Notes: a model not told the origin generated them from the letters alone. A stretch of DNA of 64,000 nt from Micromonospora ureilytica (GCF_015751765.1 NZ_JADOTX010000001.1:1798001-1862000), one strand, 5' to 3'; shown: positions 27,552-36,695, numbered from the stretch's first letter. Program-made: numbers and translations.

Positions 27552-27589
27552 GGGTGGGCGGCCGCCGGGGGAGCGGCGGCCGCCCACCC
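27552..27589 (+). terminator. Strong terminator hairpin after the glycosidase gene
   Basis: A perfect 15-bp stem (GGGTGGGCGGCCGCC at 27552-27566 and its complement at 27575-27589) with an 8-base loop begins 5 bases after the stop. Confidence 0.88.
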
Positions 27590-27890
27590 TGAGGGCAGCA
27601 CACTCTTCAGACAGAACTGAATCTTCGGTCACGATGAAACTCCTTGCTGTCGGTGTAAGTCGCCTCTCAGCTCACGGCACTCGGAGACTCCCCGAATGGC
27701 CTCCTGGTAGGTGTCGAGACGAATCGAATCGAGCTGACGACCCCTTAACCCCAGAGATCGGCAACACGGTGCCATGCGTTTCGCATCGCTGGTGGGCGGT
27801 CTGATGACGGCCACCGTGGTCCCGTGCGGTTGGGTGGGTTGCTGTACTTCGCTGCTGTACCGCACTTCGACAGCACTCTTCCGATGCCTT
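27590..27890. other. Intergenic region without a supported gene
   Basis: About 300 bases. A 94-codon frame on the minus strand has no ribosome site and no recognisable domain. The base composition starts to shift towards A/T here. Nothing else is seen. Confidence 0.5.
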
Positions 27891-28286
27891 CTACTTGAAG
27901 ACACCGATGACACCGGTGACAGTGCCGATCACGAAGCTCAGGGTGGCTAGCTTCGCCTGGGCGCCGGTCCAGATTCCCCTCGTTTTCTCGCTCCACCCCA
28001 GGGACCACCAGTCGCGTCCGAACTTCTGCCACTTGTGCTGGCGGAGATGACAGCCGAGTAGCAGGCCAGCTGAGTTGTTGCGGCAGAACTCGACTGCGCC
28101 GCCACGCTTCCGGTTGATCGCACCGCAGTAGACCGGCGCCTGGAAGAGAACGAAGACGAGCAGGAGACCGACGAGCAGGGCGTAAATGCCGGGACCGAAT
28201 GAGTTGCTACCGAGGGACAGGAGGAGTACAGCCAAGATGCCGTAGCCCCAATACCGCCACAGCTGCGACTTTCCGCGAGACGCCAT
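27891..28286 (-). CDS. Small two-helix membrane protein of unknown function
   Basis: A protein of 131 residues from ATG 28286 (MASRGKSQLWRYWGYG). Two hydrophobic segments lie at about residues 15-55 (YGILAVLLLSLGS and YALLVGLLLVFVLFQ). A soluble middle follows with RGGAVEFCRNNSAGLLLGC and HKWQKFGRDWW, and a short hydrophobic segment closes the protein. The C-R-N-N-x-A-G-L-L-x-G-C segment recurs, to my knowledge, in hypothetical actinomycete proteins, but I can attach no function. An upstream in-frame ATG at 28370 is possible. It lies 100 bases after the pentapeptide-like gene in the same direction and may be in one operon with it. Confidence 0.65.
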   Translation of the reverse strand: MASRGKSQLWRYWGYGILAVLLLSLGSNSFGPGIYALLVGLLLVFVLFQAPVYCGAINRKRGGAVEFCRNNSAGLLLGCHLRQHKWQKFGRDWWSLGWSEKTRGIWTGAQAKLATLSFVIGTVTGVIGVFK

Positions 28287-28385
28287 GATCGCGAAGAGTA
28301 CTGAGGCAGGCTCAGAACGTGAACAGTTGCCGAGTGTCAGATGACCGTCACCTCCGGCGGTATTGATCATGGTCAGACGTCCCGG

Positions 28386-29936
28386 TCACTCGACCGCTGC
28401 CGCACCAGACGTTCCTACGGCTCCGCCGTCGTCACCTGCCGGTGGCCCCACTTCCCGCCTCGCCTGCTGACGCCGGCGCGCCCGTCTCGCGCTGTACATG
28501 TCTTCGGGGTCCAGGTCTACGTCGACCTCCACACCCGGAGGGAACGAAAGATTGAAGTTGAGGTTGCCCACGATCTCGCCGATGTGATCAAATCGGAAGC
28601 TCTTCCAGACATTTTGTCTTGTCTGCACCATCACTTCACCCCCCAGCACCTGATAATTGACAAAATCAACGTCGAGCGTCGCTGGCACTCCCTCCAAAGG
28701 TCGAATACGTAAATCCCCCCCGTCGATTTGCCCAGGGCCAATTCTGATCTCTGTCGGCCCCATGGCCTTGACGTCTAGGTTGACATAGACATGACCCTCC
28801 ATTGTCCCCGGGGGAGATAGCCGAAAGTTGTCGGTTACCGCGCCGGAAAAGAAGAGCCGTCCGGCGGCCAACGTGTAAGCATGCATACGTATTGAGACAT
28901 TCGTAAGCTTGGACTCCGAAAAGTCAACTTCACCTGCGATGACCGAGTCCCTTCCTTGGAACATGTAAGACATCAAGTCGTCAGCGTCGAACTTGAAGTT
29001 GGAATCATGAACCTCGGCGCTCCGTACGCGCATTGACGATCCGCCTGCGATGTTTACTGCAACCGGATAGAAGTCGGAATCAGTGATTTTGGTGTCATCT
29101 AAATATATGTGCGAGTTGTCCTCAAGCCTCATGCCGACCATGAATATCTTCATGTTGACGAATGATGACCCAGTGAAATCAATCCGACCGCCCACTAAGC
29201 CGACACCCGTAAGACGTAACTCGCCATCCTTGAAGATACAATCTCTGAAAAGAACCCGAGTGTTATGCAGCATCGCGCTGTCCAAATCGACAAACTGGTA
29301 CGTTCCGCCGGAGAAATCCAGCTCTTCGCGGTGCCAGGAATTGGTTGCAGAGGGGTCCATCAGTCGATCATGAACGGACTTCCAGGCGGTCCGCCTGACT
29401 TCCCGCTCGCCTGCGTCATCAGGCGGCGGCAAGCGGAGGTAGGAAGCTATTGCTGAGGCGCACGATTGGCGGCCCTGACGCCAGTCGTCAGCTAGACTCG
29501 TAAGGGAATGAAGGCCCGCCAGCCGCGCCGACGGCCTCTCATGTGCAAGCAGCTCAGCAGCCTTCACGAATCTTTCTGAATAGACCTGCTGCTCCGCTCG
29601 AACCCCTTCCCGCTCGGCGAGCAGTTGCTTACGGAATGCATACACTGCACCGAGGGAAGCTCCTATCAGTGCGGTCATGCTGATAGCTGCGGTCAGTAGG
29701 CGAGATACCGCTTGCGGATCCGGCGCGTTGAGTCCCGAAAGAATCGCAACGACAATCCAAAGCAGTACAATGAGGGTAATCACTAGGATGATCGATGCGC
29801 CAGCCGCAACTGGCAGGATGCGCCATAGGCTAGTGTGCGAATCGGGACGAGACACCTCGGCAATTTCACGAGCAATCCCATTAATCCATTTTGCCGCCCC
29901 CTGTCGAGGCGGTTCTTTAGAGACGTCAGCCATCAC
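28386..29936 (-). CDS. Membrane-anchored protein with pentapeptide-like beta-helix region
   Basis: A protein of 516 residues. Two transmembrane helices lie at about residues 42-68 and 78-102. A coiled, charged linker then carries YSERFVKAAELLAHERPSAR and LAGLHSLTSLADDW, the leader helix found before many actinomycete pentapeptide-repeat proteins (the usual form is AVRLGGVYALERLA). From about residue 200 comes a beta-rich stretch with irregular pentapeptide-like steps (LDFSGGTYQFVDLDSAMLHN and IDFTGSSFVNMKIF), consistent with a cytoplasmic beta-helix. The tail is Arg- and Gly-rich. The gene is visibly richer in A/T than its neighbours, which suggests horizontal transfer. No function is known. 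GAGG precedes the ATG pair. Confidence 0.8.
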   Translation of the reverse strand: MMADVSKEPPRQGAAKWINGIAREIAEVSRPDSHTSLWRILPVAAGASIILVITLIVLLWIVVAILSGLNAPDPQAVSRLLTAAISMTALIGASLGAVYAFRKQLLAEREGVRAEQQVYSERFVKAAELLAHERPSARLAGLHSLTSLADDWRQGRQSCASAIASYLRLPPPDDAGEREVRRTAWKSVHDRLMDPSATNSWHREELDFSGGTYQFVDLDSAMLHNTRVLFRDCIFKDGELRLTGVGLVGGRIDFTGSSFVNMKIFMVGMRLEDNSHIYLDDTKITDSDFYPVAVNIAGGSSMRVRSAEVHDSNFKFDADDLMSYMFQGRDSVIAGEVDFSESKLTNVSIRMHAYTLAAGRLFFSGAVTDNFRLSPPGTMEGHVYVNLDVKAMGPTEIRIGPGQIDGGDLRIRPLEGVPATLDVDFVNYQVLGGEVMVQTRQNVWKSFRFDHIGEIVGNLNFNLSFPPGVEVDVDLDPEDMYSARRARRRQQARREVGPPAGDDGGAVGTSGAAAVE

Positions 29937-30347
29937 ACCACCTCGAAGTAGCCACAGAGTTACCTAAAGTAGCTGACGCATTCAAATCGCACTAGCCTGC
30001 GAGCGTTCTAGCTAGCTGAAGGGCGCCGTGGAGTGCGGGGGCCCTGCCCCTGCCGCTCGCCTTCCCATCTACCGTCGGCCTCTGCCTGGCTCAGCTCTGT
30101 TCGGACGACGGTCGGCGGGGAAGACACCCTCCCGGAACCTGAGGCCCCGCCGGAGGCATCTAATCTGGCCGACTCTGACTTGAAGCAAACGACGTTTCTC
30201 GCGCACTGGAACGGCATCAATGGTGGTGATCGTACGCCTCAGTACCTGGGCTCGACTAGCTTAGGCAGCTTGTCCCCAGTGGTCGCTGTTCTCATAATCT
30301 CTCGGTCGCCACACCGAGTCTTGACGACCACCATTGACGCTCGTCCG
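29937..30347. other. Intergenic region without a supported gene
   Basis: About 410 bases between the starts/ends of two minus-strand genes. Open frames here lack ribosome sites and domain-like sequence. The first 70 bases are A/T-rich and probably hold the promoter of the pentapeptide-like gene. No repeat or RNA is recognised. Confidence 0.5.
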
Positions 30348-30953
30348 TTAGGGCGCTCCACCTTGCCGCCCTGGCCCTGCCCCGCTCCAGGGTGTGTGGT
30401 CGGCGGCAGACAGTGAGGATGGTGGGGTGGGTCGCCGGGCTGCTTCGTGTTCTGCTCCGTCAGCGGAGGGCAGTGGGACTACTGAGCCGCCAGCGAGGTA
30501 CACCGGTGTCTGGCGGTCGCGAGCGCTCATCGCCGTACGGACTCGCGTGGCGACGTTGTCAGGAAGACGCTGCTCGGCCTCTCGGGGCCTAAAGAAGGCG
30601 GCGTCCTCCAACTCCTGTCCCGGCAGGACGAGACCATCGAGGTTGGCGATGGACCCGCAGTCGAACATGAAGCTGACGATCGCGCGTGGCCGCTGCCCGG
30701 CGGGCGGCGCCCAGTCCACAACGAGCAGGTCGCCCACCGCCACAGAGATCCCCAACTCCTCTCGGATCTCCCGGGCGCAGGCGTCATGTGGGTACTCGCC
30801 CTCGTCGACATAGCCGCCGGGGAAGGCCCAGTGGTCGCGGTACGTAGGTTTGACGAGCAGCACGTTGCCGGCCGGGTCGGTAATGAAGGCCGCGGCGGCG
30901 GCGTAGAAGGAAGCCAGGTTGGCATACCACGTGGCGGGCTCCGTCCAGGTCAC
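30348..30953 (-). CDS. Nudix hydrolase
   Basis: A protein of 201 residues from GTG 30953. The Nudix box GGYVDEGE, then CAREIREELGI lies at about residues 46-68 and matches GX5EX7REUXEEXGU with all metal-binding Glu residues present. The fold is standard to about residue 150, and the last 50 residues are Pro/Ala-rich and probably disordered. It hydrolyses a nucleoside diphosphate linked to another group; the substrate is unknown. It lies 40 bases downstream of a TPR-type regulator in the same direction. Pairing of such regulators with Nudix enzymes is frequent in Streptomyces relatives, which suggests a regulatory or signalling role. Confidence 0.92.
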   Translation of the reverse strand: MTWTEPATWYANLASFYAAAAAFITDPAGNVLLVKPTYRDHWAFPGGYVDEGEYPHDACAREIREELGISVAVGDLLVVDWAPPAGQRPRAIVSFMFDCGSIANLDGLVLPGQELEDAAFFRPREAEQRLPDNVATRVRTAMSARDRQTPVYLAGGSVVPLPSADGAEHEAARRPTPPSSLSAADHTPWSGAGPGRQGGAP

Positions 30954-30993
30954 CTCGGTGACGCTAGCGGACGGGTCCGGGCGCGCTCTCGCG

Positions 30994-32352
30994 CTAGGCG
31001 GCCGCCGGCATGGTCGCGAGGCTGTGCAGGGCCTCGTTGACCTGGGGCGACGCCTGCTGAGGGCTGAGCGTTGCGGTCAGTTCGCGGACGCGTTGCTGAA
31101 CACGCGCCGAATGGATGCCCGAGGCGTGCTGTGCCAACTTTCGACCCCAGTCGCAGGCGGCGTCGGTGTCCCCAGCGCGGGCATGAGTCACGGCGACGAG
31201 AGCGGTGTGCAGGGCACGCGTCCGGGTGTTCTCGCTGGCGAGAGTAAGAGCATCGGTTACGCGGCCAAGAGCCTGCGAATACAGCTGTAGGTCGGCCAGG
31301 CACCTCAATGCGGCTCCGGCGAGGTGGGCGGGACTGAAGTAGGTGACCCAGCGTGGGCCGGTCACTGCACCTGTGCGGTCGAGAGCACGCTCGGCTTTGG
31401 CGAGCGCGAGTTGGCAGCCACGTCGCTCGCCCGACTGCCCGTACGCGGTGGCGGCGGTGGCGTGCAGCCGAGCGAGCACGGCGGCCGGCGCACGCCCAGC
31501 CCCGTCGATGGCCGCTTCGGCGAGCCGGGCCGCGTCCCGAGAGTGGCCCAGATGGACGGCCTGGGTGGCGAGGTTGGCCAGCAGGTGAGCGCCATACAGG
31601 CGGTCATCGGCGGCTTTGGCGAGCCGCAAGGCGATGGTCACGTGTTGTTGAGCGGTGGAGTGGTCGCCCGCGTCGTACGACATGAAGGCAAGTTGTCCGC
31701 ACAATGTCGCGGCTGCGCGCATGAGGTCGCGTCCTACGGCTTCGGTGTAGCTGTCGTGCAGCATGGGTGCGACCTGGCGTACGAGGAAGTCGGCCATGAC
31801 GGAACGGGTGCGCGGAGAGCCGCTGCCGTGGCGTCGGTCGAGGTCGGTGAAATGGTCCGCCAGCGCGTACAGCGACTGAACGTCGGTGGGGGTGACTTGC
31901 TGTCGGCCGCTCCTGCTGGCGGTCACGTCGCTCGGGTCATACCGCCAACCGAGTGCCGCCTGTAAAGCTTTGCCGCTGTCGAACGCCTCACTGACCTGTG
32001 GGTGAAGGTGCTTGGCGAGCCTCGTCCAGATGTGCTCGGCGGTGTTGATCGCGCCATCGACGGACGCGGGGTAGACGCACGTTCCGAGGCTGTCGGGTGC
32101 GCCGAAGCCCAGCTCCGTGACGGCGACGGAGCGACCGAGCTTGCGGGTTAGCGTCTCGGCCATGGCGGCTTGGACATGGTCGCCTGGCCGGCGACCGCGT
32201 AACCACCAGTAGACGCTGGCGGCGTCGTATCGCCAGGCGCCCTGGTCGCGGCCGGCGTGATTGAGCTGGCGAGCGAAGGCGGCGTGCCCATTACCGTAGC
32301 CGGCGGCACTCAGCAGCCCCTCGAACGCGGCGTTCGTCACCGGTCGTGCCAT
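30994..32352 (-). CDS. Helix-turn-helix regulator with tetratricopeptide-like C terminus
   Basis: A protein of 452 residues from ATG 32352 (MARPVTNAAFEGLLSAAG). The N terminus resembles the divergent helix-turn-helix region of actinomycete regulators (HAAFARQLNHAG, ASVYWWLRGRRPGDHV). The remainder is all-helical with TPR-like pairs (AAATLCGQLAFMSYDAGDHS, LLANLATQAVHLGHSRDAAR, ATAATAYGQSGERRG). The family is thought to sense nucleotides or peptides and often sits beside Nudix, kinase or methyltransferase genes. Here the Nudix gene follows after 40 bases. The same frame stays open for about 200 codons upstream, but that part lacks a plausible start and overlaps the divergent gene. Confidence 0.8.
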   Translation of the reverse strand: MARPVTNAAFEGLLSAAGYGNGHAAFARQLNHAGRDQGAWRYDAASVYWWLRGRRPGDHVQAAMAETLTRKLGRSVAVTELGFGAPDSLGTCVYPASVDGAINTAEHIWTRLAKHLHPQVSEAFDSGKALQAALGWRYDPSDVTASRSGRQQVTPTDVQSLYALADHFTDLDRRHGSGSPRTRSVMADFLVRQVAPMLHDSYTEAVGRDLMRAAATLCGQLAFMSYDAGDHSTAQQHVTIALRLAKAADDRLYGAHLLANLATQAVHLGHSRDAARLAEAAIDGAGRAPAAVLARLHATAATAYGQSGERRGCQLALAKAERALDRTGAVTGPRWVTYFSPAHLAGAALRCLADLQLYSQALGRVTDALTLASENTRTRALHTALVAVTHARAGDTDAACDWGRKLAQHASGIHSARVQQRVRELTATLSPQQASPQVNEALHSLATMPAAA

Positions 32353-32722
32353 GGTTCCGCCTCCAGGCATCAGCCAACTACAACTAGTGACGACCCTGCG
32401 GGTTGTCGAGGTCCTTTGGGGACCGGCGCAACCCTGCGCAACCCACGTCCTGACCAGCGCAATCGCACGCATTGCTTGCCATCTGGCCCGTCGCTCGGCA
32501 GACGGCTTCGCTGGTTGCAGGAGTTCTAGGTGCCGGTGCAGTCCAAGCGTCGGCACCGGCTGATGGAGGTGGGCATGCAAGGCGACGAGCCGGCGAGCAG
32601 CGGCGAGCAATGTGAGGCGGTCGAGCGGGAGGCTGCCAAGCAGCGTCTCCTGGCCCAGGCGGCGGCGGAGCGCGTACCCGTGAACGACACGACCCGCGCG
32701 GTCCCGGACCGGCGGTGGCGGC
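32353..32722. other. Divergent intergenic region between two regulators
   Basis: About 370 bases. Frames on both strands are open, and a minus-strand segment around 32550-32690 (GYALRRRLGQETLLG) looks faintly protein-like, but no complete gene can be supported. It should contain the promoters of both regulator genes. Confidence 0.45.
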
Positions 32723-33985
32723 GTGAGCAGCGATGACGTGCCGATCGGTCGGCGGGTGGCGCGGTGGCGGGTGCGGCGGTCGATGACGCAACAGATGCTC
32801 GCGGATCGGCTGCGCAGGTCGAAGAGTTGGGTGGACAAGGTGGAGCGGGGTGTGCGCGCCCTGGACCGGTACTCGGTGATCCAGGAGTTGGCCCACGTCC
32901 TGCGGGTCGACCCGGAGGTGCTGCTCGGCCAGCAGCGCAGCACCTCGGCGGGCACGCCGGACGGGGTGGACGACATCCGGGCCGCTCTCGCCCGCTACGA
33001 CACCTCGCAAGCCCCAGAGCAGACCGACGAGCTAAGAAGGCAGGTCGGGTACGCCTGGTTGAGCTACCAGCATGCGCACTACGGCCAGTTGGTGCGAGTC
33101 CTGCCGGGTCTGCTCGACGCCGCCCAGGGCGCCCGGACACCGGAACTGCTGGTGCAGACGTACCGGATCACCTCGTCGCTGCTGGTCAAGCTCGGCGAGG
33201 CCGACCTCGGCTGGCTGACCGCCGACCGGGCGATGTCCGCCGCCGCCGACGACCCGATCCTGGTGGCAACGGCGGCCATCTCGGTGGCCCAGGCGCTCCG
33301 CGCGTCGAACCGCGACCGCCTAGCCCTAACAGCGGCCGAAACCGCCGCGAACCGCATCCTCCCGGCGCCCTCCCACCCGGTTGATCATGAGGTTGGCGGG
33401 CTTCGTGGAGATCAAACCGCCCGTCAACCTCATGATCAACGAAGCGAGGGCCGGAGCGAGGGCGAGGGTGCGCCCGCGCGGCGGCGGCCGGCGGGGGAGT
33501 GGACGGTGGGTGGGACGCTGCTGGTGCAGGCGGCCCTGGCCGCTGCCGGCTGCGGTGAGAGCCGACGGGCCGAGGAGCTGACCGAGCGGGCCGCGGGCGT
33601 CGCGGCCAGCCTGAGGGGGTACGACGATCCGCACCGCACCAGCTTCGGGCCGGTCGTCGTCGAGTTGGCGCGGGTGCTGGTGGTGGCGCAGCGGGGTGAC
33701 GCCGTCGAGGCGCTGCAAATGCACTCGACGGTGGTTCGGCGGGAGGGGTGGCGGCGGTTGCCGGCTGAGTATCGGGGCGCGTACCTGGTCGACGCCGCGA
33801 CGGCATACCGCAAGGTTGGTGACCTGCGTGGGGCTGCTCGCGCACTTGTCGACGCGGACAGTGTCGCGCCGGCTGAGGTTCGGTGCCGGCCGTTGGCGCG
33901 TACCGTGATCGCCGATGTTGCCCGTGCGCAGCCGGCGCCGGCCGGTGTGGCGCGACTGGCCGCGGTGGTCGGCCTCACCCGTTGA
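32723..33985 (+). CDS. XRE-type HTH regulator with TPR-like domain, interrupted in frame by a palindromic repeat
   Basis: A protein of 420 residues from GTG 32723. Residues about 8-65 are an XRE helix-turn-helix (IGRRVARWRVRRSMTQQMLADR, then KSWVDKVERGVRALDRYS). The rest is helical and TPR-like (LVQTYRITSSLLVKLGEADLGW, YLVDAATAYRKVGDLRGAARAL). About 35-40 residues near position 220, rich in Arg, Gln, Glu and Gly, do not fit the helical pattern. They coincide with a 61-base inverted repeat at 33380-33440, so the element has inserted without breaking the frame. Without it the helices on both sides (RILPAP and WTVGGTLLVQAALAAAG) would join naturally. Its partner gene is not obvious; the regulator is divergent from another TPR regulator. 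Confidence 0.82.
   Translation: MSSDDVPIGRRVARWRVRRSMTQQMLADRLRRSKSWVDKVERGVRALDRYSVIQELAHVLRVDPEVLLGQQRSTSAGTPDGVDDIRAALARYDTSQAPEQTDELRRQVGYAWLSYQHAHYGQLVRVLPGLLDAAQGARTPELLVQTYRITSSLLVKLGEADLGWLTADRAMSAAADDPILVATAAISVAQALRASNRDRLALTAAETAANRILPAPSHPVDHEVGGLRGDQTARQPHDQRSEGRSEGEGAPARRRPAGEWTVGGTLLVQAALAAAGCGESRRAEELTERAAGVAASLRGYDDPHRTSFGPVVVELARVLVVAQRGDAVEALQMHSTVVRREGWRRLPAEYRGAYLVDAATAYRKVGDLRGAARALVDADSVAPAEVRCRPLARTVIADVARAQPAPAGVARLAAVVGLTR
33380..33440. repeat. Palindromic repeat element inserted in frame in a regulator gene
   Basis: Left arm GTTGATCATGAGGTTGGCGG plus G (33380-33400) and right arm (33420-33440) are 21-base inverted repeats with one mismatch, with a 19-base loop. The GTTGATCATGA core is, from memory, a common dispersed repeat in Micromonosporaceae. 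Confidence 0.85.
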
Positions 33986-34205
33986 TGACGGATCTCCAGT
34001 CCTGCAACCTTGTGAGGATTCGCCCGTCTCTTGAATCGCTGACGGAAGTCACGTCCCCTGCTGAATACTGGTGCTGTACGCACCGGGAGGCCGGAATTCG
34101 GATCGCCGCGCGGAGCCATCCAGACGTCCCGTCGAACGTTTCTGCCGATTGCCGTCGTGCTCCCACTGTCCAGCGGAAGTGTGTCTTTCCGGAAGGTGAT
34201 GCCGA

Positions 34206-34955
34206 ATGAGCGCTACTCCTGACACGTCCGGTCAGAAGGCAGGGCTGCCCACTGTTGTGCTCGTCCATGGGGCGTTCGCCGACTCGTCGAGCTGGAATGG
34301 CGTGATCGCCAACCTCAAGCGTCGAGGCTATCCGGTCATGGCACTCGCCAACCCGCTGCGCGGAGTGCAGGAAGACGCCACTTATATTCGCTCGATTGTC
34401 GACACCGTGGACGGTCCGGTCGTGATGGCCGCTCACTCGTACGGCGGGGCGGTGATGACCGAGGCCGCGGATGGTGCCGCCAACGTGAAGGCTTTGGTGT
34501 ACGTCGCCAGCATCAGCCCGGACGTCGGCGAAAGTGTGCTCGCCTTGACGATGAAATATCCCGGAAGTCAGCTCGGTACTGCAATCAGGATGGTTCCCTG
34601 TCGTCTCGCCGACGGCAGCCCGGCCATGGAGCAGTACATCGAGGAGGAGAAGTTCCACGCAGTGTTCGCTGCCGACGTCGCCCCCGATGTGGCCGCGCTG
34701 ATGGCGGTCACGCAGCGGCCGCCCACTGAAAGCGCCCAGACCGGGTCCGTGACCAAGGTGGCCTGGAAGTCCATCCCGTCGTGGACCCTGGTCAGCACCC
34801 AGGACCTGGGCATTCCGCCGGACCTGCAACGCTTCATGGCCCAAAGGGCAGGGTCCACCACTATCGAGATCGACGCGTCTCACGCCGTGGCAGTCTCGCA
34901 ACCCGGCCCTGTCGCAGACTTCATCGACACCGCCGCCCGCGCTACCACGGGCTAG
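34206..34955 (+). CDS. Alpha/beta hydrolase (esterase-like)
   Basis: A protein of 249 residues. VVLVHGAFADSSSW holds the oxyanion HG, AAHSYGGAVM holds the nucleophile Ser near residue 79, and the C-terminal EIDASHAVAVSQP holds the catalytic His. The sequence is like that of the hydrolases widespread in soil bacteria that were first described as salicylate esterase or pyrethroid hydrolase relatives (HNL/esterase clade). The real substrate is unknown. GGAAGGTGAT lies before the ATG. The gene is somewhat less GC-rich than housekeeping genes and stands alone upstream of the insertion sequence. Confidence 0.88.
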   Translation: MSATPDTSGQKAGLPTVVLVHGAFADSSSWNGVIANLKRRGYPVMALANPLRGVQEDATYIRSIVDTVDGPVVMAAHSYGGAVMTEAADGAANVKALVYVASISPDVGESVLALTMKYPGSQLGTAIRMVPCRLADGSPAMEQYIEEEKFHAVFAADVAPDVAALMAVTQRPPTESAQTGSVTKVAWKSIPSWTLVSTQDLGIPPDLQRFMAQRAGSTTIEIDASHAVAVSQPGPVADFIDTAARATTG

Positions 34956-35018
34956 TCGGGCATTCCGCACATGGGGATTGATCAACTCGGGGTGATCGTC
35001 GAGTGGGGAGTTATTTGA

Positions 35019-36638
35019 TCATCGTGGCCGGGTGGGGTCGACACCGAGTAGGTCCAGCAGCCGGGCTTGGAGTGGTGGTGGTTGAGGAATCCCTGGTGGC
35101 TGCCCGTTGACGGCGGGGATGAGGCGGAGTCGGGCCAGCGCCTCGAAGATCAGCCGTCCGGTGGGTTTGGCGGGTCTGCCCGCGTAGAGGCCGTCGAGTT
35201 TGATGTGCGGGGCGATCACCAGGCGGACTTGCCGTTCGATCAGGCAGAAGATCAGCAGCGCGAGGCAGATCACGGTGATGAGGGCGGCGATGCGCCGGTT
35301 GTTCTTCAGGAACATCGGCGCGACAGCCCGGGGGCCTTTGATGGTGTTGTAGCGGCGTTCCACGACTTCCTGTCCTTTGTAACGTTGCAGGATCTCGGCC
35401 GGGGTGACGTCGGCGGGCAGGTTGGTCAGCAGGGCGTACCGGCCGTCGGTGGCGGTCTCGGCGTCCAGTGCGGCCTGGTCGAATCACCACGTGAGGGTGG
35501 GTTTGCCGGTGGCGGGATTGATACCGGCCTGGGTGCGCAGGTAGGCGGTGACCCGGCGGGCGGAGGCGATCGCGGCGATCCGGATGGTCACCGTGTTCTC
35601 GTCGGGGTAGTGCCTGGACCCCAGGCCGCCTTGCAGGCGCCCCAGGTCGCCGGTGGCGCGGTCGAGTTTGCGGGTCCGCGCGGTGGCCGCGGCGTGTGCT
35701 CGGGCGGTGGAGTGCACGAACACCCGCCGCAGCGTGAGTATCGGGTCACGCTTGCGTTTCCCGGTCAGGGTCATGGTGTCCTCGGTGACCCGCCACCTGC
35801 CACGTTCGGCGACGGGTGCGCCCGCGTCGCCCTGCGCGACGTAGTCCACCTCGGTGGCCGTGTGGAGGTCCAGCGCGGCCAGTGTCACGGCCGGTGTGTA
35901 GGCCTTGGACGCGGGGGCGATGAACCCGGCACCGGCGTCGATCATCGCCGAGACATTGCCGTATGACACCAGTTTGGAGTCCCCGATAAGCAGGAAGTCC
36001 CGTGGAGTGGCCATCTTCTGCAGTTCGGTCATCGCGCCGACGACTTGGGCGACCTCACCGGCTCCGCCGTCGTAGGTCCGATGGAAGACCGGTATCCCGC
36101 CGTCGCCGGTGACCGCCAGCCCGGCCTGGATCTGCTTCAGGTCCAGGCGGCGGTCTTTGGGATGCCCGAATTTCGGTGCCGGGTGGTCGGCGTCGGCGTG
36201 GTCGTAGGCCCCGAACAGCGAGATCGAGGTCATGTCCCAATGCAGCCGGGACGTGTCCAGCCCGAACACTGAGATTGCCTGCGCGCCAACGGATCCGACG
36301 ATGTGGTCGAGTTCGGGGGCGATCGCGTCCAGCGCGCGGCCGATCCGGTCGTCGTTGAGCAGCGCGGGATCGATACCGAAGACCTCCTCCACCGCGTGCA
36401 TGTCTGCCCAGCCGGCCACCCGGACCAGCGGCGCCGGCGAGGTCAACCGGTTCGCGACCAGCGTTTCGATCACCTGTCCATGGGTCAGGTCCGATATATC
36501 GCGAATCGGACAGGTCCGGTCGATGTTCCCCGCCAGATCCAGACGGCGACAGTAATCGGCGATCACCGGCAACGCGCCCAGCTGCTTCTCGATACTCGCC
36601 GCGACATACCGAGCCCAATGTCGTCCATGCTGGTCCAC
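35019..36638 (-). pseudogene. IS1634-like transposase with one in-frame stop codon
   Basis: From ATG 36638 the frame encodes an N-terminal 384 residues, is stopped by TGA at 35484-35486, and then continues in the same frame to a stop at 35019 (about 539 codons in all). The family is IS1634/IS4-type DDE: YDGGAGEVAQVVGAM and IGDSKLVSYGNVSAMIDAG (second Asp) before the stop, and YKGQEVVERRYNTIKGP (catalytic Glu) after it. The catalytic Glu is therefore lost from the short product. The damage is a single nonsense codon, not a frameshift, so the inactivation is recent unless the stop is read through. Clear terminal inverted repeats could not be identified. Confidence 0.88.
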
Positions 36639-36660
36639 AACCGAACACCCTGGCAGAGCC

Positions 36661-36695
36661 CCCGATCAAGCAGGAGCTTGAATTAACTGATCGGG
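36661..36695. repeat. Inverted repeat just outside the transposase start
   Basis: CCCGATCA (36661-36668) and TGATCGGG (36688-36695) face each other, with a nested CAAG/CTTG pair. It may be part of the element end or of its promoter region. Confidence 0.4.

Noticed and set aside
27629..27913. 94-residue minus-strand frame after the glycosidase
   Set aside because: No ribosome site, no recognisable domain, overlaps the end of the small membrane-protein gene.
28341..28712. Plus-strand frame opposite the pentapeptide-like gene
   Set aside because: Antisense to a better-supported gene and without a plausible start.
32353..32976. N-terminal extension of the 452-residue regulator
   Set aside because: The minus-strand frame stays open, but the family-like start is MARPV at 32352 and the extension would overlap the divergent regulator. 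A weakly protein-like stretch remains unexplained.
35011..35490. Apparent frameshift in the transposase
   Set aside because: Counting codons shows that the two halves are in the same frame and are separated only by one TGA codon, so it is a nonsense mutation, not a frameshift.
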